Positions 45,984 through 58,057 of a DNA stretch of 64,000 bases are shown piece after piece. The notes below the pieces were generated by a model that was not told the DNA's origin, ran no database searches, and saw nothing but the letters and a program-made list of their open reading frames with translations. The position numbers and the translations under genes are program-made. The DNA is from Clostridium sp. NkU-1 (GTDB lineage: Bacteria > Bacillota_A > Clostridia > Lachnospirales > Lachnospiraceae), in the NCBI GenBank assembly GCA_001312405.1, contig BBDR01000006.1, positions 1 through 64,000 on the forward strand, written 5' to 3'. Each line of letters opens with the position of its first letter. Position 1 is the first letter of the stretch.

Positions 45984-46308
45984 ACCCATACCTCCTTTTC
46001 TAAGCAGCCGGATAGGCCCGGCATGAACGTGTCAACAACTTCATAGAGGTTTATAGAGGTACCAACAGAATAAGATTCATTTTATTGATTGCAATTATAT
46101 TTTACCATTTCTTATTAGAAAAACAAGAGAAAATTGAAAAAAATACTAATAACAGGCAGGGGATAAAAGGAAAAATCAGCAAAAATAAAGAGGGTGCCGC
46201 AAAATGCAAAGTTTCATCAAGACATGGCTTCTGGCCCTTTGGCTAATACCAATATCCTGTATAAAAAAATTATTTTACAACACCCTCAATTTAAATTAAT
46301 ATGAAATT
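45984..46308. other. Intergenic region
   Basis: About 320 bases, AT-rich, holding the upstream region of the HPr-like gene. GAGGGTG (46192-46198) and CACCCTC (46281-46287) could pair across a large loop behind aroF. No gene is seen. Confidence 0.4.
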
Positions 46309-47340
46309 TTATGCATTTTCAGCGATTTCATAGATCAGACGTTCGGAATCTTCCCAGCCCAGACAAGGATCGGTAATGGATTTTCCGTAGCAGTGTTCTC
46401 CTACCTTCTGGCTGCCCGGCTCAATGTAGCTTTCAATCATTAAGCCCTTTACCAGAGCCCGTATTTCAGGTGAATGCTTTCTGCTGTGAAGGACTTCCTT
46501 GGAAATACGAATCTGTTCCCTGTATTTTTTTTGTTGGAATTGGAGTGGTTGGTATCCACGATGCAGGCCGGATTCTGCAGATTGCGGCGGCTGTACATCT
46601 CATGGAGACGGAATAAGTCTTCAAAGTGGTAGTTGGGGATGCATTGGCCGTGTTTGTTGACAGCGCCCCTTAAAATGGTATGAGCCAGTGGATTGCCGTT
46701 GCTTCTTACTTCCCAGCCCCTATAGGTAAAATCATGGGCCTGCTGTGCGGCCACAACGGAATTGAGCATAACGGAAAGATCACCGCTGGTAGGATTTTTC
46801 ATGCCAACGGCAACGTCACAGGCGCTGGAGGTCAGCCGGTGCTGCTGGTTTTCCACGGAACGGGCGCCAATGGCAATGTAGGACATAATATCATCAAGGT
46901 ATCCCAGGTTTTCCGGATAAAGCATCTCATCGGCTGTGGATAAACCGGTTTCTAAGAATACTTTCATGTGCATTTTGCGGATAGCGATCAGGCCTTCCTT
47001 AAGATCAGGCTTCTTTTCCGGGTCAGGCTGGTGAAGCATTCCTTTGTATCCTTCGCCGGTGGTCCTTGGCTTGTTGGTATAAATTCTGGGAATGATGATC
47101 AGACGGTCTTTTGTTTTTTTCCTGAACCTTAACAAGACGGCTCACATAATCAGAAACAGACTCTTCATTGTCGGCGGAGCAGGGACCAATGATAACAAGG
47201 AATTTGTCGCTTTTCCCGGTAAGTACGCTTTTGATTGCCTGGTCTCGTTCTGTTTTGAGTACTTCTGCTGCTGGCGAAATTGGAAATTGTTTTTTGATCT
47301 CTTCCGGGCTCGGCAGATTGCTAATGTATTGAAATCCCAT
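46309..47340 (-). CDS. aroF: 3-deoxy-7-phosphoheptulonate synthase (class I, AroF/G/H type)
   Basis: About 343 residues; ATG 47340 behind AGGAGGATATT. 'FLVIIGPCSADNEESV', 'RIYTNKPRTTGEGYKGMLHQ' (PEP/Arg loop), 'ETGLSTADEML', 'AIGARSVENQQHR', 'CDVAVGMKNPTSGD', 'CIVDTNHSNSNKK', and a C-terminal 'MIESYIEPGSQKVGEHCYGK' then 'SITDPCLGWEDSERLIYEIA'. First step of aromatic amino acid synthesis. No ACT-type N-terminal extension; feedback site as in E. coli AroF/G/H types. Frame breaks near 47118 and 46528 lie in A-runs. Confidence 0.92.
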
Positions 47341-47514
47341 AATATCCTCCTGTGTATGTGCTTATTCTGTATTTTTTTCAGTTGATTATATAACAGAATG
47401 CAGGAAAAATCCAGTATTCATCGAAAATTTGGCAATGTGCTTCCCTAAAGTGTTTCTTTTTAACGAAAAATGGTGTATGATTGCATGGAATGAAAAGAGG
47501 AAGGATTGATTTCT

Positions 47515-47801
47515 ATGGAACGATATTGGAATTGGCAGGGAAACTATATCGGTGTAAGGCAGAGGGATTATCTGGCTGCCTGCGACGGGAAAATTCTTGG
47601 AAAATTTTTGGTAAGGAAATATATGACCAAAATGGGTATTATATAGGTGAGGTGGGCAGAGGCGGCCGGCTGATCAAAAATAAAACCAAGGAAGATTTTC
47701 GCCGCCAGGGGTTCAGCGAGTATGTGAGAGGGACCATAACCGCACCTTTAAAGAACTGCGCTCCTTACCCTATGATCCAGGGGTATGAAGATTTTTTCTA
47801 A
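47515..47801 (+). CDS. Small hypothetical protein
   Basis: About 95 codons; ATG 47515 behind GGAAGGATTG. Reads 'MERYWNWQGNYIGVRQ' and 'LAACDGKILGKF' in one frame and, after an indel near 47605, 'GKEIYDQNGYYIGEVGRG' with 'LIKNKTKEDFRRQGFSEYVR' in another. The repeated pattern 'G-Y-IG' suggests a small beta-sheet protein. No family recognised. Confidence 0.5.
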
Positions 47802-47831
47802 TAGAAGAGAACTCAAAAAGAGGGAAGATAG

Positions 47832-48612
47832 ATGGCAGGAATGGTAGATTTAAGCAAACTGACAGCAGGAAAGAACTTAACAGAAGTGGAAGACAGTGTT
47901 CTCCGCTACATCATTGATCACATGGATTCCATGCTGAAAATGGGAGTACGGGGAGTTGCAAAGGAAAATTTCACTTCCACTTCAACGATCATGCGCCTGA
48001 CAAAAAAGCTGGGCTACAGCGGGTTTGTGGATATGTATTACAAGCTGCTTCCTCTTGTAAACAATGCCAGGGACAATGAGGACGCCGGCATGCAGTTTAT
48101 CAACAGCTTTTGCACCAATTCCCTCTTAAAATACAATTCCTATGAGGATATCCAGGAATTTGCCAGGCGGATCAGCAGCTGGAGGGGGATACGTATTTTT
48201 GTATGCAACAGGTTTTTCCGCCATTCCGGTTGAATATCTGACAAAAAAGCTTCTGGTGCTTGGGATAAAATGCATTTATTCCAATGGAATGGATTCCATC
48301 GGAGTTTTTGAAAACAATCTGGAGAACATGAAAATGCTGATCGTGGTTTCCAGGTCCGGGGAAACGGACTGGGTGGCGGACCGGGTGAAAACTGCCGGGG
48401 AAAATGGTATTTTTACCGTGTCCTTTACCAATGAGGCGGAAAACCGGGTCAGCTCCATAACGGATATGCAGTTTCGAATAGAGGACAGCAATAAACTGGA
48501 TGACAGAAACATGATGGCAAACACATTTTTCCCCAATGTGTTCATGCTAATGGAGATTCTGATTTATGAGTACCACAGGGTGCTTCAAAATATGGATAAA
48601 GAAGAAGGATAA
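47832..48612 (+). CDS. RpiR-family transcriptional regulator
   Basis: About 260 residues, ATG 47832. N-terminal helix-turn-helix ('NLTEVEDSVLRYIIDHMDSM', 'GVRGVAKENFTSTSTIMRLT') and a C-terminal SIS sugar-phosphate domain ('YVFLYATGFSAIPVEYLTKK', 'MLIVVSRSGETDWVADRV', 'FTVSFTNEAENRVS'). One missing base near 48178 splits it. Directly upstream of an alpha-glucoside PTS permease and a GH4 glucosidase, so it most likely controls them in response to a phosphorylated sugar. Confidence 0.88.
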
Positions 48613-48613
48613 A

Positions 48614-48658
48614 GGTTCCGGATAACGCTTAAAAGGGCGGTATCCGGGGCCTTTTTTT
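48614..48658 (+). terminator. Terminator of the rpiR-type gene
   Basis: GGTTCCGGATA / TATCCGGGGCC (11 bp with two G-T pairs) followed by T7. A second inverted repeat, AACCTGTTA / TAACAGGTT, follows at 48661-48688. Confidence 0.83.
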
Positions 48659-48730
48659 GAAACCTGTTACTACCTGGAATAACAGGTTCCTATCCTTTCC
48701 CAAAGTATATACAAAGAGTGAGATGGCGGC

Positions 48731-48760
48731 TATAATGTGGATATGAATTTCACGTGAAAT
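48731..48760 (+). promoter_or_regulatory. -10 box with perfect palindrome, probable RpiR operator
   Basis: TATAAT (48731-48736) is followed 10 bases later by ATTTCACGTGAAAT (48747-48760), a perfect 14-bp palindrome, about 40 bases before the PTS gene. Position over the early transcribed region fits repression by the adjacent RpiR-type regulator. Confidence 0.6.
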
Positions 48761-48802
48761 GAAAAAAAGAAAACGAATCATTGATTATTGGAGGAAAAGA
48801 GA

Positions 48803-51761
<2,959 letters not shown>

Positions 51762-51794
51762 AATTTGCTTCATCGTCAGAAATAAAAATGGCTC

Positions 51795-51823
51795 TTGACA
51801 AATGCGTGAAAACCCCATATACT
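51795..51823 (+). promoter_or_regulatory. Promoter of tyrS
   Basis: TTGACA (51795-51800), 17 nt, TATACT (51818-51823), immediately before the T-box leader. Confidence 0.82.
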
Positions 51824-51837
51824 AGTCATTAACTTCA

Positions 51838-52122
51838 TAAAACAAGTAAAAGCGTTGATAAGAACAAGTAGCAGTACGATGGACCACACAGAAAGCAGCC
51901 GGCAGATGAGAGGCGCGTGGAAAACGAATTGCGAATACATCTTTGAGCTTCGCACCCAACGGCTGAGATGCCAAGTAGGCTGCGACGGATTCCCGCACCC
52001 GTTATTGTGCTAGAGTATCGTATCAGGTACTCAAAGAGGTGAGCAGCGTGAGCTGTTTATAAACTTAAGGTGGTAACACGAGACTTCAGCCTCGTCCTTT
52101 TGATAGGACGGGGCTTATTTTT
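51838..52122 (+). promoter_or_regulatory. T-box leader (Tyr)
   Basis: The T-box core AAGGTGGTAACACG (52067-52080) precedes a terminator hairpin GCCTCGTCC / GGACGGGGC with T-rich end at 52122. Stem I contains the specifier TAC (51936-51938, in GCGAATACATC), the Tyr codon, and the GAGAG distal-loop motif. Uncharged tRNA-Tyr would stabilise the antiterminator and allow tyrS transcription. Confidence 0.9.
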
Positions 52123-52140
52123 ATGAAAAGGAGAATGAAA

Positions 52141-53362
52141 ATGAAAATTTATGAAGAATTGAAAGCCCGGGGCCTGATTGCCAGGTGACAAACGAAGAAG
52201 AGATCAGCAAAATGGTAAATGAAGGAAAGGCCGTATTCTACATTGGATTTGATCCCACGGCTGACAGCTTCATGTAGGACATTTTATGGCCCTTTGCTTA
52301 ATGAAGCGCCTTCAGGAGGCAGGCAATAAGCCCATCGCCCTGATCGGAGGCGGAACCGGTATGGTTGGAGATCCTTCCGGCAGAAGCGACTTGCGCCAGG
52401 TGATGACAGTGGAAACGATCCAGCACAACTGCGACTGTTTTAAAAAGCAGATGAGCCGTTTTATCGACTTTTCTGAAGGAAAGGCTCTTATGGTCAATAA
52501 CGCAGACTGGCTGCTGAATTTAAATTATATTAATTTTCTGCGGGAGGTTGGCCCCCATTTCTCCGTCAACCGCATGCTGACTGCTGAATGCTATAAGCAG
52601 CGTATGGAAAAGGGCTTAAGCTTCCTGGAATTCAACTACATGATCATGCAGAGCTATGACTTCTATGAGCTGTTTAACCGTTACGGCTGTAATATGCAGT
52701 TTGGCGGAGATGACCAGTGGAGCAATATGCTTGGTGGAACAGAGCTGATCCGCCGGAAGCTGGGAAAAGATGCCCATGCCATGACCATTACCCTGCTTTT
52801 AAATTCCGAGGGAAATAAGATGGGAAAAACCCAGTCCGGCGCTGTATGGCTTGATCCGGAAAAGACTTCTCCCTTTGATTTCTTCCAGTACTGGAGAAAC
52901 ATTGCCGATGCGGATGTGTTAAAATGCCTGCGCATGCTGACCTTCCTTCCCATCGAGCAGATTAACGAGATGGATAGCTGGGAAGGCAGCCAGTTAAATG
53001 AAGCGAAAGAAATTCTTGCCTACGAACTGACCAATCTGGTCCATGGGGAAGAGGAAGCGGAAAGGGCCAGAGAGAGTGCCAGAGCGCTGTTTACCGGCGG
53101 CAATGCGGCAGATATGCCCACCTGTGAACTGGAAGAGGCAGATTTTACGGACGGAAGCATTGACATCCTTGCCATTCTCCAGAAATCCGGTCTGGCTCCC
53201 ACACGTTCCGAAGCAAGGCGCAATGTGGAACAGGGCGGAGTAACAGTAGAAGGTGAGACTGTTTCTGATGTGAAAGCTGTTTTGGCAAAAGAGCAGTTTT
53301 CGGGAGAAGGAATTGTAGTAAAACGGGGTAAGAAGAAATTTGTAAGGGTAATTACAAAATAA
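52141..53362 (+). CDS. tyrS: Tyrosyl-tRNA synthetase
   Basis: About 407 residues, ATG 52141 behind AAAAGGAG. Class I synthetase: '[18 protein letters not shown]' (HIGH motif), '[20 protein letters not shown]', '[12 protein letters not shown]', '[13 protein letters not shown]' (KMSKS variant). C-terminal S4 RNA-binding domain ('[19 protein letters not shown]', '[12 protein letters not shown]'). Two single-C losses (near 52182 and 52273) interrupt the first 45 codons; the gene is essential, so sequencing error is the obvious reading. T-box regulated. Confidence 0.95.
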
Positions 53363-53372
53363 AGAAAATTTT

Positions 53373-53401
53373 AAAATCCGGCTGGAATCAGCCGGATTTT
53401 T
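53373..53401 (+). terminator. Terminator of tyrS
   Basis: AAAATCCGGCT-GGAATC-AGCCGGATTTTT hairpin. An almost identical copy is at 54161-54189. Confidence 0.9.
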
Positions 53402-53486
53402 CAGACTGATTGAGCTAAATCCTTAACAGGCTGTATATTAATTTTTGTTCTGCAGACACTACTAAAAAGCGAAAGGAGCATCAATC

Positions 53487-53663
53487 TTGAATAGCAAAAA
53501 TACATCTTCCAACAAACAGGGCAGTGCTGCAGACAATCATGTCAGTAATAAAAATGTTACCCATACAGATCATCGTTCGAAAACCCCATCAAATAGCGAT
53601 TATATTGATCCATTTTATACTCCTCCGGGTGAAGGCCCTAAACCTAGAATTACATCCAATTAG
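53487..53663 (+). CDS. Small polar protein of unknown function
   Basis: 58 codons with a TTG start nine bases behind GAAAGGAG. Very polar: rich in Asn, Ser, Thr, His and Lys, with a Pro/Gly end ('DYIDPFYTPPGEGPKPRI'). No hydrophobic core or Cys. A terminator follows at 53681, so the unit has the make-up of a real small gene. No family recognised. Confidence 0.5.
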   Translation: MNSKNTSSNKQGSAADNHVSNKNVTHTDHRSKTPSNSDYIDPFYTPPGEGPKPRITSN

Positions 53664-53680
53664 GCATCATCCGGTGACGC

Positions 53681-53712
53681 AAGGGAGGTTTAAATCTCCC
53701 TTGTTATTTTTT
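53681..53712 (+). terminator. Terminator of the small gene
   Basis: AAGGGAG / CTCCCTT around an 8-nt loop, followed by GTTATTTTTT. Confidence 0.75.
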
Positions 53713-53932
53713 GTCCCCACGGTCTAATTGCCGGAATATCAACAATCTCAACACCAAGTTCTTTTAATCTCTCAAATTCAACATCAACATCATCAACTGT
53801 AAATGCAATACAAATGCTGCGGGAGTTGGTTTTTCGCTCCATTTCGTCATTGAAAACAGTCAGTGTTGTTTCTTCTGATATAATAAATTGATGAACATTA
53901 TCATCACTATCATTATCAATATGAAACGACAT
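53690..53932 (-). pseudogene. VOC/glyoxalase-fold fragment
   Basis: The minus-strand frame encodes 'CIAFTVDDVDVEFERLKELG' and 'VEIVDIPAIRPWGQK', the middle of a VOC-family protein. It stops right after PWGQK, where the family normally continues with a metal-ligand strand ('FYFRDPDGN'); the N-terminal ~25 residues are also weak. Probably a truncated remnant. Overlaps the terminator of the opposite small gene. 53933-54160 shows nothing further. Confidence 0.55.
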
Positions 53933-54160
53933 TTTTTAAAAAAATTTGATGGTCGAATAACATCACTTGTCAATAAGCATACTTCTCCCGCTTTCATCCA
54001 ATGCCTACCTCACTATATAAGTAATTCGTAGTTCAAACTGCTCAACAAATTTCAATTTATTTAATTATATTAGAATTAAGCACATAAATATAGCAATGTT
54101 TATTTATTCTCTTCATGTACATTGCTGCAAGATATAATTTAACCTTGTCTACAGTCTAAA

Positions 54161-54189
54161 AAAATCCGGCTGGAATCAGCCGGGTTTTT
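54161..54189 (-). terminator. Duplicate of the tyrS terminator, serving the HD-GYP gene
   Basis: AAAATCCGGCT-GGAATC-AGCCGGGTTTTT, one base different from 53373-53401. On the minus strand it lies just past the stop of the HD-GYP gene and ends in T7. Confidence 0.8.
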
Positions 54190-54194
54190 ATACT

Positions 54195-55533
54195 TCATGG
54201 CCATGATGGCATTAGCTCTGGATCCTTTAAGGTAAGTGCAAAATGAAGCTTTTCATGATAGGACTCTAAATAAGGAAGAGATTCATATTCTTTTCTCAGT
54301 TTCTCGTAAATGCTTAATATGGGCTGACAGCGGATAGCAGTTGTATCAAGAATTTCATCAAGATGTTCCACTGCCAGGTCAACGATGGCTTCATCCAACA
54401 GGCCGTCCCCCTTCATACTGGTGAGGATGGACAGAATGTGGTCTGTTGGAAAGGAGTCCTTATAGCTTCTTGTACCGGTTAAGGCACTGATGATATCGGC
54501 AATGGCTACCAGCCGTTCTTCCGTAGTCAGATCCCCGGCTTTCAGCTTATGGGGATATCCGGATCCATCCAGCTTTTCATGATGACGCAGTGCAATGCGC
54601 TCAATGGCTTTATCAATACTGCCTCCGAATATTTTCTCCGTGTAATTTACATGGGTCCGCATAATTGCCATGGCCTGGCGGCTTAATTTTCCCGGATACT
54701 CAAGAATTTCCACCGGAATGGCGATTTTACCCAAATCGTGGAGCAGTGAGCCGCAGAGGACCATGTTTAATTGTTCCTCATTAAAGGACAGGAGTTTTCC
54801 CAGCTCATAGCTGATGCTGGTGGTAGTTATGGTATGGGTTACCGTGTGATGGCTTCTGAAATCAATGATAAAGACCAGCATTTTCAAATACTCTGTAGTC
54901 TCTTCTTCGGAAAGGGGAATGCTGGTCAAAAAGTCAAAGTATTCGGAATCGTTTCTCCATTCATTTTCAATGGAATCCTGAAAGTCAAGCTTAGCGGCAA
55001 GATCTACAATGTGAGGTGCGAAAATGTTGTTCCTTCCCTGGGTTATCAGCTGGAGGGTTTCCTCCCAGGAATTCTTTTCCAGTGACATGGAGACATCAAT
55101 GCGGTCTGCAATGTGAAGAATCTGTGCAAGATTTTTAATTTTTGTACTGGGCTCTTCCTCTTTTTCCAGAAAATTCCAGGTGATATGGTGTAAAAGTACT
55201 GCAGGAGCTAATTTTTTTGAGGGGTGAAAAGTATCGTATGAAAAGGTATCCATAGAAGGAATGATCCCAAATATCATCGGTTTCAAATTGAAGCATTTTG
55301 GAGATTTCTTCTGTCTTATATGCCCCGATATCATGAAGCTGGGCCAGAAAACAGATATCACGAAGCTCCTGACTGGAATATTGCCCGGTATTTCGCAGCA
55401 TGCGGGAAATGATATAAGCCACGTGAGAACCGTGTTCTGTAAGCCGTGGATCAATGTAACCACAGAAGCGCCGGATAATGCCTAAGACGCTTTTGTTATT
55501 TATATTTTTTTTGTATACTGCATTTGCATGCAT
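54195..55533 (-). CDS. Tandem HD / HD-GYP phosphohydrolase
   Basis: About 445 residues, ATG 55533 behind AAAGGAGGATTC. Two HD-fold halves. The N-terminal one has 'EHGSHVAYIISRML' and 'LAQLHDIGAYKTEEI'. The C-terminal one is a full HD-GYP: 'HTVTHTITTTSISYELGKLL', 'CGSLLHDLGKIAIPVEILE', 'ALRHHEKLDGSGYPHKLKAG', 'LVAIADIISALTGTRSY'. HD-GYP domains usually hydrolyse cyclic di-GMP. No receiver or membrane part. One A/T-run indel near 55205. Monocistronic. Confidence 0.87.
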
Positions 55534-55701
55534 GAATCCTCCTTTGTAGTCATTGCTCTAAAAACAGTTTACCATATCAACCCATATATGGAAAGAATAG
55601 AAAAGAGTTTGTTGCATAATTATTTGCTTCTATTTGGAAAAGGGTGTATGTTAAAAAAATTAATAGATGTCTGTTTGCTTTTCGGTTTGAAACCGAATTA
55701 T

Positions 55702-55730
55702 TTGACTAAGGTATACGTATATGTTAAAAT
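55702..55730 (+). promoter_or_regulatory. treR promoter with internal TreR operator
   Basis: TTGACT (55702-55707), 17-nt spacer AAGGTATACGTATATGT, TAAAAT (55725-55730). The spacer contains the palindrome TATACGTATA. The treP promoter has nearly the same spacer. Confidence 0.72.
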
Positions 55731-55784
55731 AATAACCGATATCTAAATCAATGGAAATGACAGGTAAAGTGAGGATGTTAGCTT

Positions 55785-56498
55785 ATGGAAAGTAAATACA
55801 GGCGTCTTTATAAAGAACTGCTTGAAAAAATAGAAAGGCGGGAATACCGTCCGGGAGACAAGCTTCCGGCGGAAGGGGAGCTGATGGAAATATACGGCGC
55901 ATCCCGTGACACCGTCCGCAAGGCCCTGGGACTTTTGGAGGAGGATGGCTGCATCCGCAAAGCCAGGGGAAAAGCCGCGGAGGTGGTGGATAAGAGCAAG
56001 TTTAATTTCCCGGTATCGGAGATAGCAAGCTTTAAGGAAATCTACCGCTATTCGGAATCCAGGCCCAGAACCTTTGTGGAGAATCTGGAAATCGTGAAAA
56101 ATGATAAAAAGCTTATGGAGGCGCTTCAGATCGGCCCGGAGGATGAGGCCTTTGTGCTGGAACGGGTCCGGGAAATCGATGGGGAAAAGATCATCATTGA
56201 TAAGGATTATTTTTCCAGGAAGGTTGTGGAGAATCTGCCTTTGCGCGCTGCACAGGATTCTGTTTATGAATATCTGGAGAATGAACAGGGGCTTAAAATC
56301 GGTTTTGCCATGAAGGAGATCACGGTCCATATGGCGGCTGATGAAGATTACCGCCTCCTTGATATGGGGCGTTATGATATGGTCGTGGTGGTAAAGAGCT
56401 ATACGTATCTGGAGGATTCCACCCTGTTCCAGTACACAGAATCGCGCCACAGGCCGGACAAGTTTAAGTTTGTGGATTTTGCCCGCCGGAAATTATAA
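55785..56498 (+). CDS. treR: Trehalose operon repressor (GntR family)
   Basis: 237 residues, intact. N-terminal winged helix ('YKELLEKIERREYRPGDKLP', 'YGASRDTVRKALGLLEEDGC') and a C-terminal UTRA ligand domain ('DEAFVLERVREIDGEKIIID', 'NEQGLKIGFAMKEITV', 'VVVVKSYTYLEDSTLFQYTE'). Ends in the family-typical 'RHRPDKFKFVDFARR'. Its ligand is presumably trehalose-6-phosphate. It stands first in the tre cluster and both promoters carry the same spacer palindrome. Confidence 0.92.
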   Translation: MESKYRRLYKELLEKIERREYRPGDKLPAEGELMEIYGASRDTVRKALGLLEEDGCIRKARGKAAEVVDKSKFNFPVSEIASFKEIYRYSESRPRTFVENLEIVKNDKKLMEALQIGPEDEAFVLERVREIDGEKIIIDKDYFSRKVVENLPLRAAQDSVYEYLENEQGLKIGFAMKEITVHMAADEDYRLLDMGRYDMVVVVKSYTYLEDSTLFQYTESRHRPDKFKFVDFARRKL

Positions 56499-56556
56499 TT
56501 GCCGTCTGCATTGCCCTTGCCTGTATGCCCACAAGTTAAATTTACTTTTCGGTATA

Positions 56557-56585
56557 TTGACAAAGTTGTACGTATATGTTATAGT
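56557..56585 (+). promoter_or_regulatory. treP promoter with internal TreR operator
   Basis: TTGACA (56557-56562), 17-nt spacer AAGTTGTACGTATATGT, TATAGT (56580-56585). It shares 15 of 17 spacer bases with the treR promoter. Confidence 0.75.
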
Positions 56586-56648
56586 GTGATTACAAAATTA
56601 ACATATAAGTTTGTGAGCGCCAAAAACATGTATGAAGGGAGTATGGAT

Positions 56649-58057
56649 ATGGGTAAGTATGAGAGCGATGCAAGGAAACTGTTAGAGTATGTGGGGGAAA
56701 GGAAAATATAGGGGCAGTGACCCACTGTATGACGAGAATGCGTTTTGCACTGGTTGACCCGGAAAAAGCGGATACAAAGCAGATCGAAGCTCTTTCAAGC
56801 GTCAAAGGCACCTTTACACAGGCCGGACAGTTTCAGGTAATTATTGGAAATGATGTACAGTCCTTTTACAATGACTTTGTTTCTGTATCCGGTGTGGAAG
56901 GAGTATCAAAGGACGAAGTAAAGAAAGAGGCAAAAGGAAATTTAAATCTTTTGCAGCGGGCGGTGGCGGATATTGCGGAGATTTTTGCTCCGTTGATTCC
57001 GGCGATCATCGTAGGCGGTCTGATCCTTGGCTTCCGCAATATAATAGGAGAGATCAAGTTCATGAATGGGGGAACAGAAACCCTTATTCAGGCATCCCAG
57101 TTCTGGGCCGGTGTTCACAGCTTTCTCTGGCTCCTTGGTGAAGCGATCTTCCATTTCCTGCCAGTAGGGATCACCTGGTCTGTCACAAAAAAGATGGGAA
57201 CCACCCAGATCCTTGGAATTGTTCTGGGACTTACCCTTGTCTCTCCCCAGCTTTTAAATGCCTATGCCATGGCGTCAGGCGCTGAAGTGCCGGTCTGGGA
57301 CTTTGGATTTGTAAAAATGGAGATGATCGGATACCAGGCTCAGGTCATTCCGGCTATTTTAGCAGGCTTTGTACTTGTTTATCTGGAGAGGTTCTTTAAG
57401 AAAATCACGCCTCAGGCGATCTCCATGATCGTGGTTCCATTCTTTTCCCTGCTGTTAGCAGTGATCGCTGCTCATGCAGTGGTAGGCCCAATTGGCTGGA
57501 TCATTGGTTCCTGGATTTCAAAAATTGTTTATGCAGGTCTTACTTCCAGCTTCCGCTGGCTGTTCGCAACCTTATTTGGCTTTATCTATGCTCCTCTTGT
57601 TATTACCGGCCTTCATCATATGACCAATGCCATTGACTTACAGCTGATAGCAGAGTTCGAAGGAACGATGCTGTGGCCTATGATCGCTTTATCCAACATT
57701 GCTCAGGGTTCTGCAGTTCTTGGTATGATGTACCTTCAGAAAAAGAACGAGGAAGCAAAGCAGATCTCCATTCCTGCCTGCATTTCCTGTTATCTGGGAG
57801 TTACGGAGCCGGCGATGTTCGGTGTGAATTTAAAGAGGGGCTTCCCGTTCCTTTCTGCCATGATCGGTTCTGCCATAGCTGCTACAATTTCCGTGGGAAT
57901 GAATGTTACGGCAAATTCCATCGGCGTGGGAGGCATTCCCGGAATCCTGTCCATACAGCATCAGTATATGGGAATATTCGGCTTGTGCATGCTGATTGCA
58001 ATTGCAGTACCTTTTACGTTGACAGTTATGGTTGGAAAAAAGAAAGGGATCGTATAA
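56649..58057 (+). CDS. treP: PTS trehalose transporter subunit IIBC
   Basis: About 470 residues. ATG 56649 lies seven bases behind AAGGGAG. IIB domain at the N-terminus with phosphocysteine 'AVTHCMTRMRFALVDPE', then IIC with ~10 membrane segments ('IFAPLIPAIIVGGLILGF', 'LLGEAIFHFLPVGITWSV', 'PLVITGLHHMTNAIDLQLI', 'SCYLGVTEPAMFGVNLKRG'). One G is missing near 56698, between the start and the Cys. Imports trehalose as trehalose-6-phosphate. Directly coupled to treC (TAAATG). Confidence 0.92.
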
